The notes beneath the pieces are model-generated. The model was not told the DNA's origin, ran no database searches, and saw nothing but the letters and a program-made list of their open reading frames with translations. The translations under genes were made by a program, and so were the position numbers. Shown here piece after piece: positions 34,216 to 45,432 of a stretch of 64,000 nt of DNA; position 1 is the first letter of the stretch; each line of letters begins with the position of its first letter. The DNA comes from Orychophragmus violaceus (lineage: Eukaryota > Streptophyta > Magnoliopsida > Brassicales > Brassicaceae), in the NCBI GenBank assembly GCA_030180135.1, contig CM058235.1, positions 19,244,720 to 19,308,719 on the forward strand, given 5' to 3'.

Positions 34216-35463
34216 CCAGATGATTTAAAAGGTTATGCAAAGAAAAAGTTCTTTAGGGAGCTTAGAAGATACTTCTGGGATGAGCCTTATCTCTATAAGC
34301 ACTGTTCAGATGGTCTTTACAGGAGATGCGTTGCTGAATCAGAAGTTCCAGACATCCTCTTCCACTGTTATGGATCAGATTATGCTAGACATTTTGCTAC
34401 ATTCAAGACTGTGTCTAAGGTTCTGCAAGCAGGTTTCTGGTGGCCTACAATGTTTAGAGACACTCATTCTTTCATCTCTCAATGTGATGCCTGTCAGAGG
34501 AGAGGGAAAATCAGTAAGAAGCATGAGATGCCTCAGAACTTCATTCTGGAATTTGAGGTTTTCGATTGCTGGGGCATAGATTTCATGGGTCGTTTTCCCT
34601 CATCTTATGGGAATAAGTTCATCTTGGTTGTTGTGGACTATGTGTCTAAGTGGGTTGAAGCAATAGCTAGTCCAACCAATGATTCTTCGGTGGTCATTAA
34701 GCTGTTTAAGACCATCATATTCCCCAGATTTGGAGTGCCTCGTATAGTGATTAGTGATGGAGGATCTCATTTTATCAATAAGGTCTTCGAGAAGCTGCTG
34801 AAGAAGCATGGAGTTCATCACCGAGTCGCTACTCCTTATCACCCTCAGACTAGTGGACAAGTCGAGGTTTCTAACAGGCAGATTAAGGAGATCCTTGAGA
34901 AGACAGTTGGAAAGACAAGGAAAGATTGGGCAGCAAAGTTGGATGATGCATTATGGGCTTACAGGACAACATTCAAGACACCACTTGGGACCACTCCATT
35001 CCATCTGCTATATGGAAAAGCATGTCATCTGCCAGTAGAGCTTGAGCACAAAGCGGCATGGGCTGTAAAACAGATGAACTTTGATCTTAAATCTGCTGCA
35101 GAGAGGAGATTAGTGCAGCTTAATGAGTTGGATGAGATTAGACATTTTGCTTATGATAACTCAAAGCTGTATAAGGAGAGGACTAAGGCATATCATGACA
35201 AGAAGATTGTCTCCAGACAGTTTGAGCCTAATGATCAGGTACTTTTGTATAACTCTCGTTTGCATTTGTTTCCAGGTAAGCTGAAATCAAGGTGGTCTGG
35301 TCCTTTCACAATCAAAGAGGTGCGTCCGTATGGAGCTGTCGTTCTAACTGGCAAGGACGGTATTGAATTTACTGTGAATGGACAGAGGGTGAAACATTAT
35401 TGGGCTAAGGCCGAGATTCCAGAAGGTCAGATTCTGCCTCTGGATGATGCACCCTCTACCTAA
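34216..35463 (+). pseudogene. pol: Element A integrase
   Basis: The frame continues directly from the RNase H frame after the TAA at 34,213; the first ATG is at 34,411. The HHCC zinc finger is present (HCYGSDYARHF and CDACQRRG). The catalytic core has DCWGIDFMG, VISDGGSHF and QTSGQVEVSNRQIKEILE (D, D, E). The C-terminal GPF/GPY-type motif RWSGPFTIKEVRPYGAV is intact. No chromodomain or envelope frame follows before the TAA at 35,461. Confidence 0.9.
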
Positions 35464-35474
35464 ATCAGTTGAAG

Positions 35475-35522
35475 CGTCAAGCTATTGACGTTAAACAAGC
35501 GCTGAGTGGGAGGCAACCCACT
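35475..35522 (+). promoter_or_regulatory. Double hairpin after integrase stop
   Basis: Stem 1 CGTCAA-GCTA-TTGACG (35,475-35,490), then a 14-base linker, then stem 2 AGTGGG-AGGCAA-CCCACT (35,505-35,522). The same arrangement follows the last stop codon in P (50,705-50,752) and M (44,162-44,209, minus strand). An RNA role is inferred, not known. Confidence 0.6.
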
Positions 35523-35580
35523 GTTTTCGTTTTTGCAGTATAATTTTGGTGTTTTTGCAGTTGAAGCGTCAAGCTATTGA

Positions 35581-36586
35581 CGTTTTCGCATTGGATCGAT
35601 CGACGCTCTTCTTGCATCGTTTGACACACATGCGTGAACAGATCAGTTTATGTCTGATCGCGACTTGCGAAGTACTTCGGATAAGGAGCTCGTGAATCTC
35701 GAACTTAAGGAGCTTGCTGATACGATCAGAGTTCTATCCCTAGATCTACACTGAAAGTGCACAGACGTGACAGTAGTATGTAGGGTATCAAATCCACAGA
35801 GACTCCAGACCTTACGATAGATTGTAGAACAATCAAGTTAAGCTAGGTGAAATTAATTAGAAACTAAATAGCAAGCAGAAAAGTAAATCAGATAGCAGGA
35901 GTGGTTTGCAAGCAATCAACTAAAAGCGCTAAGTCTAGGGAGTTCTCAGGAAATCAGACAAGCAGATAAATTATCAGTCATGATCAAATTAAGTCCGGTT
36001 CTAGAACTCAAACACATATATAGAATTAACCAACTTTCGTTGCGAGAATTCTCTAAGTCTAATAGCAAAAACCCAAATTTCTTTGCAATTCCTGACAGAT
36101 TAAACTAGCTTTAAGTGCAGGTTCGATATGTTCACAATTTAATTAAACCAAATTTCTTTGCGGATAATTCAATTGCTCAACCTAAATAGTTCAGATTCTA
36201 AACCACACTTTCGTGTCAATTTAATAACCTAAAGTCTAGATTCTAAGTGATCAGGTTAGAAACTAGTATTAAGCACAATTCAGGTTGAAGAACAATTAAG
36301 TTATGAATCCTTAACTGATTAATTAATCTAACAAGTCATGAAAACCTTTATGAGAATCCTTAAACCTAACTATGAATCTACTCAGATGATATATCATGGT
36401 TTTTACCGGTTTTATGCCATGATATAATTGTGTTTTAGTGTTCTTTTGTGTTCTTTTAGAGTCTTTTACAGGTTTAATCAGGTTTGGAGCGGAATTGGAG
36501 ATATTGGAGCATTTTGGGACTTTTGGAGTGATTGGCCGAGAGATTGAGCTCACTGTCCGATTTTGAGATCATGCATCGATCGACAC
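35581..36586. repeat. 1-kb duplicate of 27,323-28,328
   Basis: The sequence matches 27,323-28,328 almost exactly at a constant offset. It contains the end of the P leader, the gag start, the inverted M LTR part and the first 200 bp of the A LTR. On the left it joins element A at a CGTT microhomology. On the right it stops in the middle of the A LTR, inside the CGATCGACAC motif, and joins LINE-2 sequence at 36,587. Frames here are shadows. Confidence 0.88.
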
Positions 36587-38978
36587 TATCTGTGATAGCA
36601 CTTTGAGGGACAAACACCGACTGATTCTCTCATACTATAATTTTCATAACAGGTTAAAGACGTTTGGTTAGCAGCTTGGAGAAAAGTTTACAAATTATGT
36701 TACATAAGGCGATCGACTTGTAATCAGAAACTCTTTTAGCTCATGTGATCGTCGGGATTAATCTCACAAATGTATTATTAACATTTCATGGCATATTCTG
36801 AAAATTATTTCGTCTCTTGTATGATATATTGTCCTACTCTCTCCAAATTGGACTAAAAGAAATTAGCTGAGAAGCCATCAGGACCAATGGCATTATTTGG
36901 ATGAATGGATAACATAGCTTCCTGAATTTCAGCGTCTGAGGGGGCTTTCATGAGCATCTCATTCATTTTTCGAGATATGATCATTACAGACAATGGAACA
37001 TATTACTATAATATCAAGAAATCACCTATGAGAATTGTTACACTAGATAAACTGGAGTGCCATTATCATCCTCAATAACTGAAAACTTATTAATAGCCTC
37101 TCTTTTTTAAGGTGAAAAAAAGCCTCTCTTTTTTTTTTTGTAGCAGCATGAAAGTATCATGTATTCCAATCGTGATGCAAACAGATTTTTCTACTTTGTT
37201 GTTTCCATTACTCTTCATCAGCCTTGTACGCCTTATTGAGTTATTATACCATACTCTTCGTTTGGTCTGTTTCTATTCATTCCTCTAAAGATTTTTCGGC
37301 TCATATATCCTCTTCTGAGTATTTGTATGTTTTTATCTATTCTATAGGATAATGTTATGCTTATCTTTTTCAATCTTTTGTTTGACACTGAGCTGATTAT
37401 TCTCTAACCAGATTTGCTCTATCAAGTTTTTCTCTTCTTTATTGTCTTTTAGTCTTTGTTTGTACCTGGAAAAACCTTTCTTGCATATCTTTGTGGCCAA
37501 GGAAGATTATGAGCATATGTGGTTTGATCCCTCTAGACGCAAATATTCGCAGCTTGATGTCGGTAAATGTCGGACCACTCACTGTTTCATAATGTTCTAT
37601 CAATTCTGCATATCAAAACATGTTCATTTTGAATGCTTCTCCATGAAAATGTTTCTCCCACATGTTGCAGATCATAAAGATCATTCTCGGAAAAGAAGGT
37701 CCTAAAAGTACCAAAAGATCATTCAGGTCTGACTCCTCCTCCTTTTTACAGGTATCCAATATGTCATTAAAGTCACATGACACAATCCAAGGAGCATTCC
37801 GTTTTGAGGCAAGGCTGGTTAATCTTTCGCAAAGATGCTTCCTTGCTACTCGATCAGTATCTCCATAAAATAATGTAGCGAAAAGGGTGTTTCCTTCATA
37901 CATTATTTTAGTATCAATGAAGCTTGTTGGTACCAGAATCCAGACATGAATTCGGCTTGATAAGGCCCATAGGCATATCACTAAGAGGCATGGTTTAAAA
38001 GACACCTCTTTTGTCCAAAGATGAAGTCTATTAGACCTTGGCTCAAGTATAAAGAACGACCTTGTTTCGAAAAGAACGCTGCCAATTTGAAGGTTAACTA
38101 ATGAGCTGACCTAGTCAAAACAGATCAACGCAAAATCATCTCAACAACCCGAAGATCACAGAGTTCGTTTAAGAAAGTGTAGCACGAGATATGTGAGATA
38201 TGGAGATCGATACGAGGCTATAAAGGTATTTAAGGGCTTTATTTCGGGGATCTTCTTTTTTACACACTTTTGTACACGTATCAGCTCTTCTAGCTCTTGC
38301 AAAACATCTCATTTGAGATATATTTGTAATATTCTTATCATTCAATACAATATATTTTAGAAACTCAGTTCGTTTAGATAGTTCTTTGAAGTATCATGTG
38401 ATTCCGAGAAGATAGCTCATCGATTCTTTCCCTAACCTAATTACAAATTCCTAGTGTGCATTTCTGGATCCAAAAAGATTGTTACAAGGGGATATTACTT
38501 AGAGATCCACATATTGTTTCCATATGAGGGTTAGTCCACCAGATACTTGCCTTAGCGGTGGGACTTGACAATGGTGGTAAAAATTCAACTCCCCTATAGT
38601 TTCTTTAGAACAACTTTGTTGGTTTTTTATCTCTGAGATGAAGATGATATCTTGATCGAAGCTTTTCTTGATTTCTCGGAGAAATAACTTGCAAGGGGTT
38701 CCCTAAACCCTGAAAGTTTTAGCATGCCAGTTTTAAAGAAGATGAGTGGATGGGTGTGAAAATCCATCTTATTCTTTGAGGTTGGGGGAATCGTTTATAA
38801 GGTATAACTGGATCAAACATGGCCGATTTTGATGAGCAAGTTTTCAATACAGTTTTAGTGGCTCCAGAAGAATATGACCCTTTTCCAACCTCATTATAGG
38901 TCATTTGGAGAGAAGTTTGCGGGGTAAGGGAACAACCCCATGTACTTTCATCTTCTTTACACTTTGACCATGGATAAC
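36587..38978 (-). pseudogene. LINE-2 segment, second copy, without copia
   Basis: A near-identical copy of 15,788-17,358 joined directly to 25,162-25,985. The endonuclease frame is at 37,613-38,005 and the ORF2 start near 38,630-38,740. The single CGAAG at 38,150-38,154 is the uninterrupted copia target site. I counted about five substitutions against the first 1.57 kb of the other copy. Ends at ATAAC (38,974-38,978) against element P. Confidence 0.85.
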
Positions 38979-40146
38979 AGATATATCATGGTTTTTAGGA
39001 CTTTTAACCATGGTATGTGTCTTTGTTATCGAGTCTTTTAGAGTCTTTTGGAGTCCTTTTATGTGTTTTTACAGGTCTAGGTACGTTTGGAGCGAATTTG
39101 GATATTATGGCGCATTCTGGAGCTATTTGGAGCATTTACCCAAGAAGAAGAGGTCACTGTCGAAAACAGAGTTTTGTGTCGATCGACACATCTCGTGCAT
39201 CGATCGACACAGACGCGAGTAAGGCTTTTCTCGGCGGTTTAATGAAGAGTTGTAGAATTTGCACTTTGGCCCAGAAGTTTCTCATAATTACAAAGAATCC
39301 CCAGCCGTGATTAGATCATTATATTAGGGTTTTTAAGCCATTGTTTAGGCTACGCTTTATTTTACATTCAGAGAGTTTTAGGGGCGGGTCTTGTACTCGA
39401 GAGAGAAGAGATTTCGAACCCCTGTTTCTTAGTCTGTTTTATGATATTTGGTTTTCTATTCATCATGTCTTTTGTTTCATCTGCCATGTCTGAGTAGTTT
39501 ACCAGTTAGGTTTAGGGATTCTCACAGGGGATTTCATGGAATTATAGGTTGATCAATCTGTAGGGATTCATATACGTTAGTTCTTCATCTAGGGTTGTTC
39601 TTAATGCTTGATCTGAACTGGCCACTTAGATTATTGATGTTATGTTGATTTCTGCAACGAAAGTTGATTAATTAACTAGAAAGAACTTAGATGAGCAATT
39701 TAACTATTCACAAAGAAATTTGGCTTCGGAGAATTGTGAACAAAAGAACCTGAGATTAATGCTTGTTTAGAACTCTAGGATTCGCAACGAAAGTTGGCTT
39801 GCTAGGTTGTTAGATATAGATAATATTCGCAACAAAAGTTTGTCTGTTATAATTTTGTGATTCTAGTTCTAGAATAGTTCTTAATTAGATCCCGATTGAT
39901 TGGTCGCCTATATTCCTGATTTCCTGAGAACTCCCTTGACCTGACGCTTTGCTTGATTGATTTACACCGCTTACTTTATTCCGTGTTCTGATTTACTGCT
40001 TTCTTACTACTGTTTCCTAGCTTAATTCGACGTTCTATAATCTATCGTAAGAACTTGAGTCTCTGTGGATTCGATACCCTATATACTACTGGTTCACGTC
40101 TGTGCACTTGCAGTGTAGATCTGAGGATTAAAACCTGATCGTATCA
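38979..40146 (+). repeat. Element P 5' LTR
   Basis: The first base is A in place of T (AGATATATCATGG), shared with the duplicate at 25,986. It ends CTGATCGTATCA. Its partner is 52,018-53,181. The paired CGATCG sites and TATA-like box sit as in the other copies. Confidence 0.9.
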
Positions 40147-40383
40147 AGTTTTTGGCGCCGTTGCCGGAGACTCTTTTGAGTCTTCGATAGATTTGAACTT
40201 AGGGTTTAGACTCGGTTTTTCGTTTTTAGTTACTGATTTTTCTTTTTCTTGCGTTTCAGGTACGCCTAGAATCGCACTGCATCGATCGACACGGTCCTGT
40301 GTGTCGATTGACATCGTTTTCGCATTGGATCGATCGACGCTCTTCTTGCATCGGTTGACACACCTGCGTGAACAGATCAGTTT

Positions 40384-40451
40384 ATGTCTGATCGCGACTT
40401 GCGAAGTACTTCGGATAAGGAGCTCGTGAATCTCGAACTTAAGGAGCTTGC
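40384..40451 (+). pseudogene. gag: Element P gag, N-terminal piece
   Basis: ATG at 40,384 starts MSDRDLRSTSDKELVNLELK, cut after codon 22 by element M at the CTTGC target. The same frame resumes at 48,203 with KLERENRKA and then a TAG. The join across the target site keeps the frame, showing the insertion split a coding region. Confidence 0.75.
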
Positions 40452-41120
40452 TGATACGATCAGAGTTCTATCCCTAGATCTACACTGAAAGTGCACAGAC
40501 GTGACAGTAGTATGTAGGGTATCAAATCCACAGAGACTCCAGACCTTACGATAGATTGTAGAACAGTCAAGTTAAGCTAGGTGAAATTAATTAGAAACTA
40601 AATAGCAAGCAGAAAAGTAAATCAGATAGCAGGAGTGGTTTGTAAGCAATCAACTAAAAGCGCTAAGTCTAGGGAGTTCTCAGGAAATCAGACAAGCAGA
40701 TAAATTATCAGTCATGATCAAATTAAGTCCGGTTCTAGAACTCAAACACATATATAGAATTAACCAACTTTCGTTGCGAGAATTCTCTAAGTCTAATAGC
40801 AAAAACCCAAATTTCTTTGCAATTCCTAACAGATTAAACTAGCTTTAAGTGCAGGTTCGATATGTTCACAATTGATTTAAACCAAATTTCTTTGCGGATA
40901 ATTCAATTGCTCAACCTAAATAGTTCAGATTCTAAACCACACTTTCGTGTCAATTTAATAACCTAAAGTCTAGATTCTAAGTGATCAGGTTAGAAACTAG
41001 TATTAAGCACAATTCAGGTTGAAGAACAATTAAGTTATGAATCCTTAACTGATTAATTAATCTAACAAGTCATGAAAACCTTTATGAGAATCCTTAAACC
41101 TAACTATGAATCTACTCAGA
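40452..41120 (-). repeat. Element M 3' LTR, part 1
   Basis: Starts TGATACGATCAG, directly after CTTGC. It is interrupted at TCAGA (41,116-41,120) by the element A LTR and resumes at 42,319. Confidence 0.88.
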
Positions 41121-42313
41121 TGATATATCATGGTTTTTACCGGTTTTATGCCATGATATAATTGTGTTTTAGTGTTCTTTTGTGTTCTTTTAGAGTCTTT
41201 TACAGGTTTAATCAGGTTTGGAACGGAATTGGAGATATTGGAGCATTTTGGGACTTTTGGAGTGATTGGCCGAGAGATTGAGCTCACTGTCCGATTTTGA
41301 GATCATGCATCGATCGACACACCTTTGGTGTCGATCGACACACTAGCGAGATGGGCCGAATACGGCGGTTTAATGAAGATTCAAGATTTTGCACTTTGGC
41401 CCAGAAGTTTCCAGTATTTACAAAGAAGCCCCAGCCGAGATTATGCCTATATAATTAGGATTTTGGTGTTTATTTTGGATACGCTTTCATACTTAGAGCT
41501 AAGAGATTTTTAGAGCTTTTGGGGCTGATCTATCCTTGTACTTCATCTATTTTGGAGAAGATTTTGAACCCCTCTATCTATTTAATTTCTTATATGCAAT
41601 CTATTTATTCTATGATTTCTGTTTCATTAATCATGTCTGAGTAGATTCATAGTTAGGTTTAGGGTTTCTCATTAAGGATTTGATGACTTGCTAGACTTGT
41701 TAAAATCAGTTAAGGATTCATATGAATAGAATGTTCTTCGATCTAAATTGTGCTTAATGCTAGTTCTAACCTGATCAATTAGAATCTAGATCTTAGGTTG
41801 CTAAATACGACACGAGAGTGTGGTTTAGAATCTGAACTATTTAGGTTGAGCAATTAAATTATTCGCAAAGAGATTTGGTTTAGTTTAATTGTGAACATAT
41901 CGAACTTGAAATTAATGCTGGTTTAATCTGTTAGTAATTGCAAAGAGATTTGGAGTACTGCACTTAGACTTAGAGAATTCTCGCAAAGAGATTTGGTTAA
42001 TTCTAATTCCGTGATTTGAGTTCTAGAACTGTGTTTAATTAGATCCTGACTGATTGATTTGTCTGCTTGTCTGATTTCCTGAGAACGCCCTAGACTTAGC
42101 ACCTCTAATTAATTGCTTTCACAACCAACTCTGCTATTGATTTACTTTCTCGCTTTGCTATTTAGTTTACTACAAATTGCTTTCTTCTTAGTTTAAACCT
42201 CTATAGTTTCTGATTAATCGAGACCAGAGTCTCTGTGGATTCGATACCCTATGTACTACAATCACTTAACTGTGCACTTGCAGTAGAATAGGATTAAAAC
42301 TTAGACCCTATCA
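41121..42313 (+). mobile_element. Element A solo LTR (or retained LTR)
   Basis: A 1,193-bp LTR flanked by TCAGA on both sides (41,116-41,120 and 42,314-42,318), inserted in the M LTR. It is nearly identical to 28,129-29,321. In form it is a solo LTR, made by recombination between two LTRs. Given the duplication, it may instead be the right-hand LTR of the same A insertion whose left LTR is at 28,129. Confidence 0.88.
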
Positions 42314-42318
42314 TCAGA

Positions 42319-42846
42319 CATGATTAATGAAAACATAATCAATGAATAAATAGATTGCATTAAAGAGAGTAAAGAAACAAAGGGGTTTGAAATCTTCTCC
42401 AAAAGCAGGAAGCAATACAGGTTCAGATCAGCCCCAAAAGCTCTAAAATCACTATGCTCAAAGTATGAAAGCGTATCTAGAATTAAACACCAAAAACCTA
42501 ATTATAAAGCTCTAATCACGGTTGGGGCTTCTTTGAAATCATTGGAAACTTCTGGGCCAAAGTGCAATTTCCAAACTCTTCATTAAACCGCCGAGAATAA
42601 GTCTGACTCGCATGTGTGTCGATCGATGCACAAGGTGTGTCGATCAATGCAATCCTCTGTTTTGGACAGTGAACTCTATCTCTCGGGTTGAATCTCCAAA
42701 ATGTTCCAGAATGCGCCATAATCACAAAATCCGCTCTAAACGTGCATATACCTAATAACACATGTAAAAGACTCTAAAGAAACACCAAAAGACTCTAAAA
42801 CATACTTATATCATGGTCTAAAACCGGTGCAAACCATGATATATCA
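42319..42846 (-). repeat. Element M 3' LTR, part 2
   Basis: Continues the M LTR after the A LTR and ends CCATGATATATCA. The CGATCG pair is at 42,620 and 42,641; the second has one mismatch. The frame at 42,516-42,761 is an LTR shadow that recurs at 47,869-48,114. Confidence 0.88.
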
Positions 42847-42861
42847 ACTCCCCCACACTTA
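42847..42861 (-). promoter_or_regulatory. Element M polypurine tract
   Basis: On the minus strand, TAAGTGTGGGGGAGT directly precedes TGATATATCATGG of the 3' LTR. The same tract precedes the P 3' LTR at 52,004-52,017. Confidence 0.85.
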
Positions 42862-44160
42862 GCCTTTGCTTGCCCTCAAGCAAAACAGAAAAGTAGAACA
42901 TGGTGAAGAGGTTTGAAAACTTTCAGAAACTCTTTTCATCTTAGAAGCAACAACACTCAGATTCCCCTTAGTAAGCCACTGAAAGATTCACCTGCAAGAC
43001 ATCAAAGATTCACCTGCAAGACATCAAGACCAACATATACTTCCCCCACACTTAGCAACTGTCCTGAGTAAACTCCACAATCAATCCAAAGTAATTCAAA
43101 TTCACCCTACTGACTTCTATGAGCTATTAAGTGCAGTCTCACCTAAGGATTATCGATCAAAGGGCACATGGATTCTTACTCTGTTAGCTCTAGACCACCA
43201 TACTATCTTTTTCTGGGTCCTTTCTTCTCTTTTCCCTTCATAGCAACTGATTTCTCCCCATTGGGTATCATTTTATTTTTTTATTCAGTGCTCTTCCCGT
43301 TATGGGTCTACTTTGGACACATTCCATGGATGCACAGGAGGTAATAGGGGTCTCTACCACTCCTGTGACTACTTCGGAGCTACTAGCTCATCCTCAGTTT
43401 ATTATTCTCTTTTTTTTTTACTTTTTTTTTAAGAGAAGGGGAGAGGGGAACCTTACTTGGACATGTTTACAAGCTGTGTCAGAACTAACAGAGGAATCCA
43501 ACTCAAGGTATACCAAGCCCTTAGGTGAGAAAATTAAGTCAAATTAGGGGTGAAGTCACTAAAGGATCCTCTGAATACCTGAATTGATATGGGTGTCCTA
43601 AGTAGGTTGATCTGTGTTGGGGTTTTCTAACAGTCATAGATTGATCCTGCAAGCTCATCCTAATGGTTACTTAAGTTTCTGCAAGTGCTGTTAACTTCTC
43701 AAAAATTCATTCTTTCTTACTTAAGCTGTTTTGACTCGATAAAACAAATTTTTTTGGACTGACTCTAAGAAAACAAAAGCGTGCGTCAGTAGCTACCTCC
43801 CCTACACTTGAAACACACTGTCCCCAGTGGTGTCAAGCCCATGATTGGCAAGAAAAGGAATCGGAATAAAACAAACCGAAAAGGGTCAGAACACTTACCT
43901 GTCGTCGGCCTACGGCGATCGATGCCACAACGGTGTCGATCGATGCAAGGCGATTATGCCCACGGTTAAGTAGATAACCGGTATCTGAACCGCAATTGAA
44001 TCGGCAAACCGTAAATCGCAACTGCATCGACCCATGTACTAAGTGTGTCGATCGATGCAGTGCAATTCTGCCTGTTTTTCTCACGCCTCTGAATACACTT
44101 AAACAGAAAAATCAAAACACCAAAATCAAAACGAAAAATGAAAAAAAAAAAAAAACCTAA
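42862..44160 (-). other. Element M untranslated trailer
   Basis: 1.3 kb without a conserved frame. It is homologous to the P trailer (50,753-52,003), including a conserved CACTG-GGGA-CAGTG hairpin and a CTCCTGTGCATCCATGGAA-type block. It carries two CGATCG pairs (43,916/43,937 and 44,028/44,049). The frames at 43,302-43,547 and 43,833-44,178 are not conserved between the elements. Confidence 0.7.
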
Positions 44161-44161
44161 A

Positions 44162-44209
44162 AGTGGGTTGCCTCCCACTCAGCGCTCTTTTAAGGTCATT
44201 AGCTTGACC
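44162..44209 (-). promoter_or_regulatory. Double hairpin after protease stop (M)
   Basis: Minus strand: GGTCA/TGACC stem (44,194-44,209), a 14-base linker, and AGTGGG-AGGCAA-CCCACT (44,162-44,179). It begins 12 bases after the protease stop. The outer base pair of stem 1 is G:C here, C:G in A and A:T in P. Confidence 0.6.
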
Positions 44210-44221
44210 GGACGAACAAGA

Positions 44222-45432
44222 TCAGACTCCTAGAGGTTTCAACAGAGACTGTGAGTGCCTCTGCGAAAGTCTCCTCATCCAAGGTGGAGAGTAAGCTGTG
44301 TCGGTGTGAGCTCGTCCAAGAAAAGAAGGGATGTAATGTTCTCCGGTATCTGAAACCAAAGTTTCACTCGTCTGCTCTCCCTGTCCATCCTTAATGCTAA
44401 AGGTTTGACCATCAATCTTTGGCCTGCGCAGCATATCCATCTCAAAGTGTAGAGGCTCATCTCCCAGATGGAGATCAATCAAACTATGCCTCACATCAAT
44501 CTTCGCACCAGCTGTGGCTAAGAAAGGTCTTCCCAATATTAGAGCATCATCCAGCTCACTATCGTACTTAAGCACCAAGAAATCTGTCGGAACCAAGTAG
44601 TTTCCAACTCTCACTAGGACGTCCTCAAGAACTCCTTCCGGAATCCTTATTGACTGATCAGCTAGGACAAGAGAGGTCATAGTGGGTGAAAAATCTGTCA
44701 TTCCCATCTTCTCTGCCACAGAGTATGGCATGAGATTTCCAGCAGCTCCTAAATCACATAAAGAACGCCTGAAACTATCCTCAATGATAGAGCAACTCAG
44801 CACAAAAATACCAGGATCAGGTAGCTTCTTAGGAATCTGAGTTAGCAACACAACACTGATCTGTTTAGGAACCACTATCACCCAATCTTTCAACATTTCG
44901 TCCATAGGCAGCATCTTCTCCAAGTATCTCTGCACACAAGGGTGATATGGTGGATGATATTGTGGAACTTCTTCCAACTTCTCATCCATCACTTCCAGCT
45001 GTCTAGCTTCATCAATCTCTTGTTGAGTTATCTCAGACACCCCAGGGAATATTCTAATAAGCTCCTGATCCGTCTCTTCATCAATGCTACGTGAAACAAG
45101 TGAAGATGTCTGTTCACGACATGCAACGATCGACGCATGTTGTGCATCGATCGATGCAGCCAATTCATCAAAACTCTCGGGTCTTTCTGCCTCTCCCACG
45201 AGTTCAGCTGTATTAAGCTCAAAGTTCTCCCCTTGGTTTGATCCATCATCAATATAGACTGACCAAGCTTTAATGTGGGTGTCCATGACATTTTTCCCTT
45301 TAACTGAGCTTGAAATTTGGTTCACTTGGGTGTCCAACTGCTTTACATGTGTACTCAAGGATTCAAACTTCTCATTAAGATCCTCATACACAACATCTAG
45401 CTTCTTGTTGAAGTCCACAACAGTCTTGGTCT
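44222..45432 (-). pseudogene. Element M protease with conserved C-terminal tail
   Basis: An open stretch of about 400 codons without its own ATG; it continues the gag frame after a TAG near 45,432. It holds the Gag coil (FNKKLDVVYEDLNEKFESLS), a linker with a CGATCG pair (45,127/45,148), the protease (SLCDLGAAGNLMPYSVAEKM, LADQSIRIPEGVLEDVLVRV and LILGRPFLATAGAKIDVRHS) and a C-terminus AYSPPWMRRLSQRHSQSLL. The same tail is found in P (AYTPPWLKRHSQRHSKSLL) and in decayed form in O. In element A the protease leads into RT instead. The tail's function is unknown. Confidence 0.82.

Larger units (their letters stand above)
28129..35580 (+). mobile_element. Autonomous Athila-like element A, 3' end lost
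   Basis: A Ty3/gypsy element with 5' LTR, tRNA-Asp primer site, gag, protease, RT, RNase H and integrase in gypsy order. RT and integrase wording (MCIDYRKLN, FMDDFSVYG, TPYHPQTSGQVEVSNRQI) is that of the plant Athila clade. No envelope-like frame follows integrase. The element ends about 120 bp after integrase, at a rearrangement junction (35,581) that brings in a second copy of the P/M/A border, so its polypurine tract and 3' LTR are missing here. It inserted into the M LTR (TCAGA flank at 28,124-28,128). The equivalent site in the other copy keeps only one LTR with the duplication on both sides. Confidence 0.9.

Noticed and set aside
35464..35580. An envelope-like third gene after integrase in element A
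   Set aside because: Some Athila elements have one, but only about 120 noncoding bases follow integrase here before a rearrangement junction. None is present in P, M or O either.
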